Assembly: GCA_013365365.1 (NCBI GenBank)
Contig: JABVXU010000449.1
Coordinates: forward strand, 1-44,082
From: Cruorifilaria tuberocauda
Lineage: Eukaryota; Nematoda; Chromadorea; Rhabditida; Onchocercidae
Length of the DNA: 44,082 bases
Direction: 5' to 3'
Positions 25,971 through 37,700 of the stretch are shown piece by piece. The notes under the pieces were generated by a model, which searched no databases, was not told the DNA's origin, and was given only the letters and a program-made list of their open reading frames with translations. Every line of letters starts with the position of its first letter. Position 1 is the stretch's first letter. The position numbers were made by a program, and so were the translations under genes.

Positions 25971-27602
25971 AATTACAGAATCATAGTACGGATGAAAAGA
26001 CGAGTTTTGAAAAAAAAGAGAAAGAGAAAGAAAAAGGAAAAAAAAGGGAAAAAAGAATGGACGATTGAAAGAGAACAAAAGAAAAGAAGACATCTAAGGA
26101 GAGAAAAATTCACCGAAGTGTTTGTTTCGTTTTTCACCGAGAAAAAAGAGGAGGAAAAAAAAATCTCGAAAAAGACAACTTCCTTCTTCCCTCTCTTTCT
26201 ATTTCTCCCTCTCTCCCTTCCCTTCCTAATCATTCTTTAACAAAACTCAACTGACCTCCGAAGTAAATAAGTTTTCTTCCCTTCTTTCCTTCTTTCCCTT
26301 TTTTCTTTCTCTCCCCCTCCCTCTCTCTATCTCCTTCCCTTTCACTCTTGACGTAGACGACGATGAAGTTTTGTTTTGGATTGAAATTTCCTCCTGGCTC
26401 CAGTTGTTTGTTTCTGAATATTTGCTTTCGAAATTCAAAAAGGCTGAAAATGACGAACACGTTTTTAAAAATTTGTACTTCTTACTTTTACTTCCTACTT
26501 TTACTTTTATAAGAAGTGACGTTTGCAAATTTGCACTTTTGTTTAAAACTGTGAAAATTGTTTTCACACAGATACCATACACATGAAAAAAACAAAACAC
26601 AGAATACTTGATAATTCTCTCTCCTTCTTCCTGTTCTCGCCACCACCAATTATCATGATAATAAACAATTTCATGACAACAAAAATCATACAAATTATTA
26701 TTATCATTTTATTCTCGAATATTTAAATAAATTTCGATAAATGGAAAAAAAATTGAAATTTAATTAATCAATATTATACATCCATTGACAATTTATTTGA
26801 TACAATTAATTCAAAAAAAACGTCCCGTTTTATGAGATCACATATCAATTAATTGTAATATGAAATTGAATACATCAAAATCAAATAAAACACTAAAAAA
26901 CAGACAAACATAGTTGTAGGATAGTTTTATATAAGGTCAAGCATGCTATCAAAGCTATGAAAAGGTGAAATCAATTAATCAATAAATGAAAAATTCAAAT
27001 TAATCTAATGATGATTTTTCTTTTTCTGCTACTCAATAAATGATGGAAAACTCTTGTAGTATCTTGAAGACTCAAAATATGTACTCAATCAGAAGAGAAG
27101 AATTTCATACTTCCTTTTTAGATTCCATTATTGGTTAGCTAATCCAATCTAAGTATAATACTTTAGTATCAAAAAAACTTAGAAAGCTTACTAACTTTCA
27201 TACTTTTCCATAATGAAAAATCAAATTATAACATTTTGATGATATTTTTAAATGCACACAATGAATGAATTCCAATTTGTAAAATATTCAAAAATTTGAA
27301 CAAAATTATCTAAATTTAATTTTTTCAATTAAATTTATGAATGTTGGCAAAATGTGTTTTATTTGATGAGAACAAAAAAGAAAAGGAGAGAAAGAAAGAA
27401 AGAAAGAAAAACAAAAGGACAAGCTCATAACTTGCAATATCGATTCTTAAAAATTGATTGAAATATTTTTAAAGGCTTTAACAGAAATGAATATTAAAAG
27501 CTTACATTATTACTCTTTCATAAAAACCACTGTTATTTCCTCCCTCTTCTCCCTCTCTTTCTTCCTCTCTCTCTCTCTCGCATCTTTTCATTCGTAAAAA
27601 GA

Positions 27603-29664
27603 TCATTTGAAAACGAAACCAATTTTAAATGGATCCCGTGCAACCAATGGCCGACGACGGCTATTTTCGAGGACAAATGTTTGCTGCGATGAAACGGAAT
27701 CGGGACGTTTCATAGAATCATTTATTGACTGTAATGATCGTTGTATTTTACCGGTAGTATTTTTCCCGATATTTCTCAGTATTACTGATGTACGACGTTT
27801 CACCTGTTGTTTATTCATAACTGTACCAGGTGGAACAGTTATTTCATCAATTGCCACATTAGAACGTGAAGTTGGCTTATCTAACGTATCCGCTAAACAA
27901 AATTTCGCAATTAATAGCTTTTCACCGAAGAGTTCGTCCAGATGAGGCTCTACCGTATCCGTACTTTCAACTTCCGCTTCTACATAATCGATTTCCTACA
28001 ACAAAAAAAAAAGTCACAGATTGGAGGAAATTTGTCGAATGTCTTATCATAGAAATCATAAAAATGACAATTGACGATCCGGAAATGACTGTTATCATCC
28101 CATTTAATTTCGTATTTCCAAAATTTCAAGAAACTGTAATTAACATATAAAATCCCGAAATTCAAATTTCAAAAATTCATCTATCTCAAAGATTAATATC
28201 AATTTCACCAATTGATAATTTAGTAATAAAAATTGAACATAATTTCAAAAAGCTACTTTATTACAGCTTGATTACCTGAATTTCTTCATTCCCATTGAAA
28301 CCCAAATGCCATATAAACGGTGCTTCAATATCTACAAATTTCATATCGAAATACAAAATATTATGAATAGCTATAATATAGAAAGAGTAAAAAAAAAAAA
28401 TTTGCTACCTGTTCAGATGAAAATTGCAGTAGAATAAATATAGGATGAAAGAGAGCCTTGATGCTACACCTATCTTCATGGAGATAAAACTTGATGTGGT
28501 CGAAAGGACCTGGACCCTGAGGTACTCTTGCTGTGACGCCACGTACTGTCGCAGCAGAGGTCTCAGGGAGAAGGTCATTAAGCTTTCTTTGGATAGGGAA
28601 TGAAATTTTAAGTGAAAATTTCAACAAGAAATTGAGGTGGAATCTGAGAGCGTTGTGGTAGGTTCCAAAAATGTTGCAATAAATTCTTAAAAGTCAAAAC
28701 CATGATAGAACCATGTTCGAATAACGTTTACTGTTGAATGTAATATCAGAAAAGAAAAAGATACAGATGGAGTAGAACGAAATATAATAATTACGTATCA
28801 ACACTTTTTACTCATCCCAAAATCATATTAACTATTTTGTTGGGATTGAAATATGCTGTTTCATACATACGTTATGAATTGAATATTATCACACATTCTT
28901 ACCTGAATCATATCAAAACTTACAGATTCTCACCTGAATCGTACCAAAGCTTACAGATTCTTACCTGGATCATATCAAAACTATTTTAAAATACTACTAA
29001 TCTTGGAAATATCACTGCTAACTTCTTACAATTAGATTCCTTAAACTCTTTTGTACGAAAGTTACAAAATGAATATCATTACAAATTCTTCCTAAATCAT
29101 ATCAAAATTGCCTAAAATTACTAATATTGAAAATATCACTAATAACTTCTTTATGTACTAAAATTAAAAGTAAAAAAGTAGAAGAAGGATGAAATGGTAG
29201 AGCAATTGATTCCTGTAAAAGTGAGAAAAGCATCGATAATCCTAACTTTCCAATACACTAAAGTTCGGAAAAAAAGTGGTTAGTTTGTTAGAAAAAGCCT
29301 TGACGAATGTATTTCCGTCTCTGTCTAACCTTAGCTTTTCCTCTTACATCTCAAATATTCCATTCTATAGCTAACGTAACTAATTCAAGTATATTACTGT
29401 TATCCACCATTGCTACTACTACAACTACCACAAATCATGAGCACCCTATCAGACGGAATTTTGACGTGAAATTTTCCGAACATACCGAAATCGGAAACAA
29501 TGAGACAAGTGGGAAGCGAAGAGGGAAAAAGGGGAGGACCGTGAAGAGCAACAACGATCGGCTGGTTGATGAGATGCTGTCGAGGAGTGATTCGTTGGGT
29601 ATATGGTGTCTCACACACATACACGCACGCACGCACCACGCACGCACCACATACATACACATAC

Positions 29665-29695
<31 letters not shown>

Positions 29696-30359
29696 AATGT
29701 ATCCGAAGAATAGAAGAGCAGCTGTGGGAAATGTGAGGAGATGGTTGAGTTTTGCATTTTATGCCTAAAAATTTTTTGGAGCTGGCACGCCAGGAACGGA
29801 ACGAGGACGGATGAGACAGCGCCCGGCACCGGCAAGCATCGTCGGCAAAAATGACCCATCGACGACGACGTTGCCACCCTTCCCTGAAGCCGTCGCTCAC
29901 CGATATCGGGCAACATCGTCGCCACCTGGTACGACGTACCCGACGAGACCAGACATTTTTCATATACCCTTCACCACTTCCTCTTCCATCCACCTACCAG
30001 AAGCCTTAACAAACTACTACTACTACTACCATGGCACTTTCCGGCACATACGTCCACATGCCATACCCACATACACACATACACAGCACTCTTGACATAC
30101 AAATATGTGTAGGAGAGCATTCTCGACATACACACACAAAAAATATACAGAGAATGGCACTCTTGACTCCACATACATGCAACTATGTAAGATAGCACTC
30201 TTGACATTCACGTACAACTATATAGCATAACTACACTCTTGATATACGCGTGCATACAAATATATGTAGGAAACCATTCTCGACATACACATACAAACAT
30301 ACAGAGGTGATGGCACTTTCGACATACACATACATACAAATATATATAAGGGATGACAT

Positions 30360-30426
<67 letters not shown>

Positions 30427-33400
30427 AAGAGCAGTGCTTTATCAGAATTGCTCGATCCCATAAAGAACCTGAGATAGAAGAGGGAGAAGAGATATTTTCT
30501 TACACTTACTTCTTCATCCCAATTCTTTTTCACTCTTTCTAACTCATTCTCGTTTAGCTTCACTTACTTTACTTCACTTCACTTCACGTTTCCTACATTC
30601 TACTGAATCTTAAAGAAAAAAAATCTAATCGCTATTTCACTAAATATACAAAAAGCAAAAAAAAATGACAAATTTCCGGTGACGTATTTCCTCTTTTCAT
30701 TTTTATATCAACTGAAAAACTCTGAATAATTGTACTCTGAATAATCAATCAACTATATAACTTATCCTAAATTACCTTTCTTCTTTTCAGCAAATATAAT
30801 GAGGGAATTTGATATCTTGGAAAGATTTAAATCAGTGAAATCGAATAAATATTGTATGGATCTCAGTACGACGACAAAAACGAATACTGATTCAAATGAT
30901 GAATTATTTAAATATCAGAGAGATTATTTCTAAAAAAATTGATCACAAATCATTTTAACCTTTCTTTTCTTCACCCTTATCTTTGATCATTGTGATAAAC
31001 TATTAATGTTTACAATTTTGTTAAAAAAATTTTTTTATACAAAAAAGTCAATTCTTTCTTTCGAAAAAAATAAAAATTTCATCAGATAACAAGGTGCTAA
31101 AAAATCAAATATATTTATATACTATTTACGTATAATTTGTTGCAACGCACATACATTAATTGCATACGTAAGTATACAGTTGCACACGTAATACATATAC
31201 GTATGTGTATGTGTATATATCATACGATCGTAACATATACAAATACACGTACACATTTATACAAATCTCACATACATCAAGAAACACATTGATGAAGTTT
31301 AAAAAGATTTACTTTGAAGCTTAAACTTTTGTGTTGCAGCAACTAACACATACACATACACATACACACACATACACATACACACACATACACATACACA
31401 CACATACACATACACACACATACACATACACATACATATATACATACAAACATACATATATTGATAGAAGATTGGAAGAGGATTTAAACGAAAAAAAGTA
31501 ACTGATAATTACTCTAGCTTAAGTTAAGATAGAAGATCGATAGTAATGTAAATTTCAATATTTCAGCATTCTATGGAAAAGGTACTGATGGAACGGATTG
31601 AATTCATTTATAAATTTAATAAATGAAATTCTTCTCTTTTTCTCTGTTCGAATGATGCTCACTGTTCCTAAATTAAATTTTACTATAAAAGTAATGAACA
31701 TATAGAAGATGACGAGTAAAGGATTGAATTATCATCTATTATCATTAGCTTCGGAGTTGATATGGCAGAATAACTTATCTATCTTATCAAATCCTCTTTT
31801 CTTCCCTCAGTAAACTCTAATATATTTTCCACTCAACGAAATTAATAAAAAGAAATTTAACTTGCTAGAAATTAAGCAATTAAAAATACCAACTTCTTCC
31901 ATATGGATCATCCGTGAGATATTCAAGAAGAAATTTAATATCTGAATCTGATGATACATTATAAACTTCGTATAGCTATTTGACCTTTGAAAGACTTCAT
32001 TGCTTGAGCTCTCCCATTACTCCTCATAACCTTATTTGAGGTATTTCCCAAATTCTACCGGTAAATTTGACACATTTCTTCAGACTTTTCTTAAAACAGG
32101 GCAGAAGCCATATTTTCGAGAAAGGAAAAACATTAACTGATTATAATGCGTAAAATATTAAAAGTAATAAATGCAAAATTATCACCTCAAATATCAACTG
32201 TTAATAATTTAGAATTAATTTCAAATTATCATGACATTTTACGACTCGGCTAACTTTAGTATGACTTGCATCAAAATTTTGCGTCCTACGCTATATTACA
32301 ATTAAATGAATTTACGGGCATTATTCCTTATTTTCTTAAAAAAAGAACATAAACTAGAATCGTTTGCAAATTTACATAGTTACCGAAAAACAAGCCAAGT
32401 TTATTGAATATTATTAAACTGTCTTGAAATCTTAACGAATTAAACAGATCATTCCGCTCCACACGGGAATCTCGATGATCGCATATCTTAATGAACACAT
32501 ACAGATTTCTTAACAGTAATGATGCTTACAGTACTTCATATTAAATGAAAAAATATGTAAAATCGATTTACCAAAAAAGGAAACAAAAAATTTTCTCACT
32601 CCAATAACACCAACAAACTTTCGCTTCAGCGTATTATCGAAGCTATAAACTTAAGTTAACTATATATTTCTGCAATGAAATTTATTTCCGAATTATATAA
32701 TTGAAGTGAACACGAATGAAAGAAAGCAGTGAAAAGGAATGTATTACTGTTTCTTCTCTCTCTCTCTCTCTCTCTCTCCCTCTCTCTATGTTGATGATGT
32801 AAAATAGAAGAGATGATGATACGGATGAGTCATGATAGATAAATCAAAACAAATTTAATGGAACAAAATAAACTGATCTATCCGGTAGAGGAATGAACAG
32901 AAAACAGTAAACAAACGAATCATCCTAAATCATAACAGAACGAACGTTCCATCCAAATAATGACTCATCCAGCGTTATCATCATCATAATCATCACTATC
33001 ACCATCATCCTCCTTCTTTTTATCATTGTTTATTATAGATAGGGAAGTGAAGGAAAAGAAGATTTCGTATTAAAAAATAAAGATGTGAGATTATGAAACT
33101 TTAATAAAACCTTTCGGACAAAGGATAAGGAAGGAAGAGGAAGTAAAGTTAGTTTAGATAAAGTAAGTTACTTTAGATCAAAGATGAGGAAATGATAAAA
33201 TATACAGACTGAAAAAGTTATTTTAGATAAATAAAAATGACAAATGAAATTCTTAATATACAGATAAAGGTAAATAAGTTGGAAATGAAAGAGTGATAAA
33301 TGAAATTTCCAATTCACAGGTAAAAGAAAGAAAGAAAGAGGAAATTATTTTAATGATAAATTAGGAATGATATGATAATAATTAATTGTGGAATTTGGTT

Positions 33401-34676
33401 AGATGGAAAAAATAAATGACAGGAAGATTGGAAAATTTCCGTTTAATTAAAAAGAAGCATGAAGGAGAAAAATGAAAATAGAGGGATTTTTATAAGGGAG
33501 AAAGGAGGAGGAGGAGAGAGAGAGAGAGAGAGGCCAAATGATTCAAACTGATACGTGTGAATTGCCCCAGAAAAAAAAACTGATAACAACCCACCATTAT
33601 CATTCTCATTCATATGGCGGGGCGAGAATAGGAAATAAGAACGGATTGAGTGGGCATAAAAAGGAGGAAGAGGAGGGAGAGAAAGAGGAGGAAATGTTCG
33701 CATTTCATTTCAGGTCACGTCATTATCACCTGATTGATAACCTTTTATCTTTGCTGCTTTGTCAGATTTTCTTCTTTCCTTCTTTCCTATTCCTTTTACT
33801 GGATACAATGCATTTGCCAATAATACTTTCGTGAAAGGGACACTTTTTTTCTACGAATGAAAAGTAAAAAGAGAGGTAAAGAGAGAGATTGCCAATGATA
33901 TCTTCCAAACAAACTATTCCATCAAAGGGACACTTATCTTTTTTTTGCTACAAATAAATAGAAGGAAGAGGAAGAGGGAGAAGGAGAGGGAGAGGGAGAG
34001 AGAAGAGAGAGAGAGAGGGAGAGACAAGTTGCCAATGATATCCTCCAGACAAATTCTTCGATGAAAGGGACACTTACTTTTTTTCTGCAAATAAAGAATA
34101 AAAAGAGAAGAGAGAGAGAGAAAAGTATTCGTCATCCATCTTTCAGAATAAAAGATGGATGACGAATACTCATTTTCCGTAATACTATTATCAGGAAACA
34201 CTACTTAGTCTGCTAAAAAAACCGGATAGAAGTACGGAGAACGGAAGACCGAAGCAATCTCCCGCCGGAAATGTGAAACGTTTTAACGGATAACAATCCT
34301 GCCATTCGTGCCATCTATAAAATGAAATATTTGCATATATAACAACGTGTCGGCGGGTACGTATGTATGTGCATGTGTGTACGGGTGTATGTATGGATGC
34401 ATGTATGTGTATGTGTATGTGCGTGTATGTGTGTGTGGGGGAAAAAGAGGCGGTACTGGGAAGTGTGGGATGGGAGAGGGAAAGAGTGGGAGGAGTGAGG
34501 GGAAAGGATAGCTAGCAGTAGCTGTCACCGAAAGAGGGTAGGAGAAGCAAGCTCCCCCTCCTTCTCTCGCTCCACCTCCTGCTCCTCCTCTCGCTCCACC
34601 TCCTGCTCCTCCTCTCTGATGCAGAACGGCGTTCAAAGGAACAGCCATCACTGACAGCACCACATGTAGGACTAAC

Positions 34677-34737
<61 letters not shown>

Positions 34738-37700
34738 CCTGATTAAAAATCAGTTTTTTTACTCAAAAAATTCTTCCTCTCTCTCCCTCTCTTTTTTCTC
34801 TCTTTATAATATTATTACTCTAAATTTTACCCATTCCATCTGTCTGCCTACCTACTTACCTACCCATCTTTCTTCCGTATCGAATTATCTTTCAATCCGT
34901 CTCTCATTCTCTCCCTCTCTCTCTCTCTCTCTCTAAAAAGTACTGATAGTAATGAGGGCCGTGTAGGTCGATCACACTTGCTTGGCTATGGCAATTTAAA
35001 AAAATAAATGGAAATATGAGATAGAAAGGATAGAGGGACTTCCTCACACACACGCACGCACACGCGCACGCACACGCACATACATCTCTGATCATAATTT
35101 TAATCTGACAAATTATCGTAAGCGCAAAAGTATCGTCGACAAGAAGCGCCATTTTGCATTATCTTGAATAGCTGAAACTTCTCAGTTCCTAATTTGTTTC
35201 ATCTCTTAATTACTTTTTCATTGATTTTATCAGATTGATCACTGTGATCGTAAAATATTGATTAGAATCACGATTCCACTCATTTATCCCTTCAATTTCT
35301 CCTTTACTGTCTTTTTATAAATGTTTTGTGATAGCATTCTTGCAGACTTATAAACTTATCAGTCTTCTTATTGCTTCATTAAATTTTCAATTGGGAAAAA
35401 TACAAACGAAAAATATTTCATTATTAATTTTTATAGGAATAATTTTTAAAATATCAAAGAATGATGTGTGTGTGTGTGTGTGTATGTGTGTGTGTGTATG
35501 TGTGTGTGTGTATGTGTGTGTGTGTGTGTGTGTATGTGTGTGTGTGTAATAGATTTAATTTTATCTTAATTTTGAAAATATCAACCAGTGACATATATCT
35601 GTGTATTATGTGTTTACATGTGTGGGTGCGCGTGTGTGTGTGTGTGTCACGCACAAATTTTCCGTAGTACAAGCTGATACCAGCAATCACCACGATTTCC
35701 TGTTGAACGGTCGATTCTTCCTCCGAGACATACCAAAGTTCAGTTATTACCAGTTGACGTCTTGATCAAGACGGAACAATTTTTAATGGCATCATTTGTG
35801 CGATTAAAGGCAATCGTCGTTCCGCTGATTTTTCACAAACACAGTAAGAATGATATTGATCAGTGACAATGACTGATAAGATAGTATAAATGATCAGAGA
35901 TGAATGAAGAATGATTGGAGGAAACCAATTCACTTCATTTCTTTACATTTTTCAAAAATATCTTTAATCGTTTTATCAGTGAAAGAAGAAGAGGAGAAGG
36001 AGAGGGATTTGTGAAAAATTTTCAGTCATAGTTATTGAAAATGTATGATATGATGATAACACTTTCATTATCACTGATATGATAATGAATTGTTATTGAT
36101 AGATGTTCGAAGAATAAAGAAAACCAATCCTATTTCTCATTAATATTTTCATAAAGGAGTGACGAAGTTCCTATTTCAATTTTAACTAAGTTCAATTTCG
36201 TTTCTTTCGACAGAAATGAGTAATTTCAAAATGAGGATATCTGTAAATTAAAGCGTTAATGAAAGCATATCTTATCACTTATGAGATACTAGTGATATGT
36301 TTCATTTTAGTATACTATATATTATATGATGGGAAAATTTGTTTCGATAATCCTAAATGAAATATGTCCGGTACGAAGTGAATGAAAATTTTCTATAAAG
36401 ATTTATTCCGGAAATTTCAAGCCACCCGGAAAAATGCACTTGTATTATGGAAAGAAAATTGATTCAGATGAGGAAAACTGTTATAATCTGAGGAACTTGC
36501 TTGATCGTAATTTTCTGTCGCAAGCCATGTTTCCTCCAATAAATATAATAAAAACTATATGTTAAATTTATGATCAAATATCAACAGTGATAAGAAAAAG
36601 TTGGAAAGAATTTGCAGTTATCCTATCGCGTCATTCACGGAAAATACACTTACAGTATATTATCAAAATAATTCATACCAACACGTCTTATCTGTGAAAC
36701 AACTTACATTGCACGTACAACATTTCTATCAAATAATTCCAACTCACGTGTCAAATAATTCACAACACACGTAATCAAGTGATTCACAACAAACGTATTG
36801 AATAATTCATAACTTTCTTAATAGATAATTCACAACACACTATCAAGTAACTCTCAACACACCTTCACGCGTAACTCATATTGCAGAAACATGCTATTTA
36901 CAAACTGCTAAACTAAAACAATTAATTTATCCTATTCGTATTATTCCAATTAATTAAAGTATGCTTATTAGGAAGGGAGAATATTCTTTTTACTTGAATA
37001 CGCATTCATTTAAATTATCAATGTAATAAAAAAAGGTAGCTTCAAAAATTTAATTCAAATTGTCATAAATTCATTCAACAATTTCTTTTAAATTAATAAA
37101 ATCAATATCTTACCACCAGTGAGAATTTTGTAAATAATTGGCAATTGTTTATCGTCATCTTTACAATGATGATTGTTTAATTTCTCTTTGACAGTATTAA
37201 CCAAATTGATTTCTTTCATTCGTGCTTTTATCTGTGCAATACCAAGAATTGTAAACAGTATACCGTTAATATATGTGCATACCTGAGAAGTAATCCATTA
37301 ACGATTACTCAGTTAAGATAATAATTAATGATTAGAAAAGAACGAAGGAAAAAAGGTAAGGTAAGGTGAGAAAAGGTAAGGAAAAATTTTTAATTAAAAA
37401 TTTTCTTCTATATAATGCTAGTCAATTCTGGGATAATTTCATTGTAAATTTATTTTTTATTAAAGAATTTAATTATTATCGTAACTCTTTCTCTTTCTTT
37501 CTCTCTCTCTCTCTCTTTCGCTCTCTCTGTCCTTTTCTCTTTCTATTTGAATAAGCATTCATTTAAAGAATTTTTAATGTTAAAATTTTACATGTGATAT
37601 CTCAATTTTGATATAATAATTTTAAGATAACTTCACTGTGAATTTTTTTATTAAAAAGTCTAACCATCATTCAATCTCTCTCTCTCTCTCTCTCTCTCCA

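Larger units (their letters stand above)
19379..27602. other. Long gene-poor spacer
   Basis: About 8.2 kb with no frame that looks coding. It contains polypurine and polypyrimidine stretches (20090-20350, 25990-26345), a GA run, an AGACT repeat, a CA microsatellite, a GC-richer patch with a 19-base direct repeat (21350-21570) and much plain AT-rich sequence. Open frames here come from low-complexity DNA. It should include the promoter of the unidentified gene (right of 19378) and the 3' UTR of ARMC9 (left of 27603). Confidence 0.5.
28332..37113 (-). other. 8.8-kb ARMC9 intron rich in repeats
   Basis: Bounded by the donor G|GTAAGA at 37113 and the acceptor TTTGTAG before 28331, phase 1 on both sides. 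It is far longer than the other ARMC9 introns (about 100-700 bases within the window). It contains CA, TG, CT and GA microsatellites, several minisatellites with longer units, a perfect hairpin, two GC-richer islands and a candidate plus-strand gene. Confidence 0.8.

Noticed and set aside
25718..26240. Open frames rich in His-Thr, Cys-Val or Lys-Glu
   Set aside because: They derive from CA repeats and polypurine tracts and have no splice or start context.
27603..28344. An independent 153-residue gene starting at the ATG at 28344
   Set aside because: The exon boundary at 28331 matches phase 1 of the ARMC9 exon ending at 37114, and the sequence contains the ARMC9 GEKLL segment, so it is better read as the ARMC9 C-terminus.
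28361..28627. Open frame of 88 codons as a protein-coding gene
   Set aside because: No supporting splice sites, no in-phase link to ARMC9 and no recognised family; reported only as a GC-richer island.
29160..29240. tRNA-like string (TGGTAGAGCA...)
   Set aside because: No acceptor stem or anticodon arm pairs around it.
34283..34678. 131-codon minus-strand frame rich in Gly, Ala and Arg
   Set aside because: Arises from the 24-bp pyrimidine repeat and neighbouring simple sequence; no splice sites or homology.
35640..35760. Minus-strand open stretch reading TELWYVSEEEST and IAGISLYYGKFVRD
   Set aside because: About 40 codons without clear splice sites, running into a CA repeat; likely chance, though it could be re-examined with RNA data.
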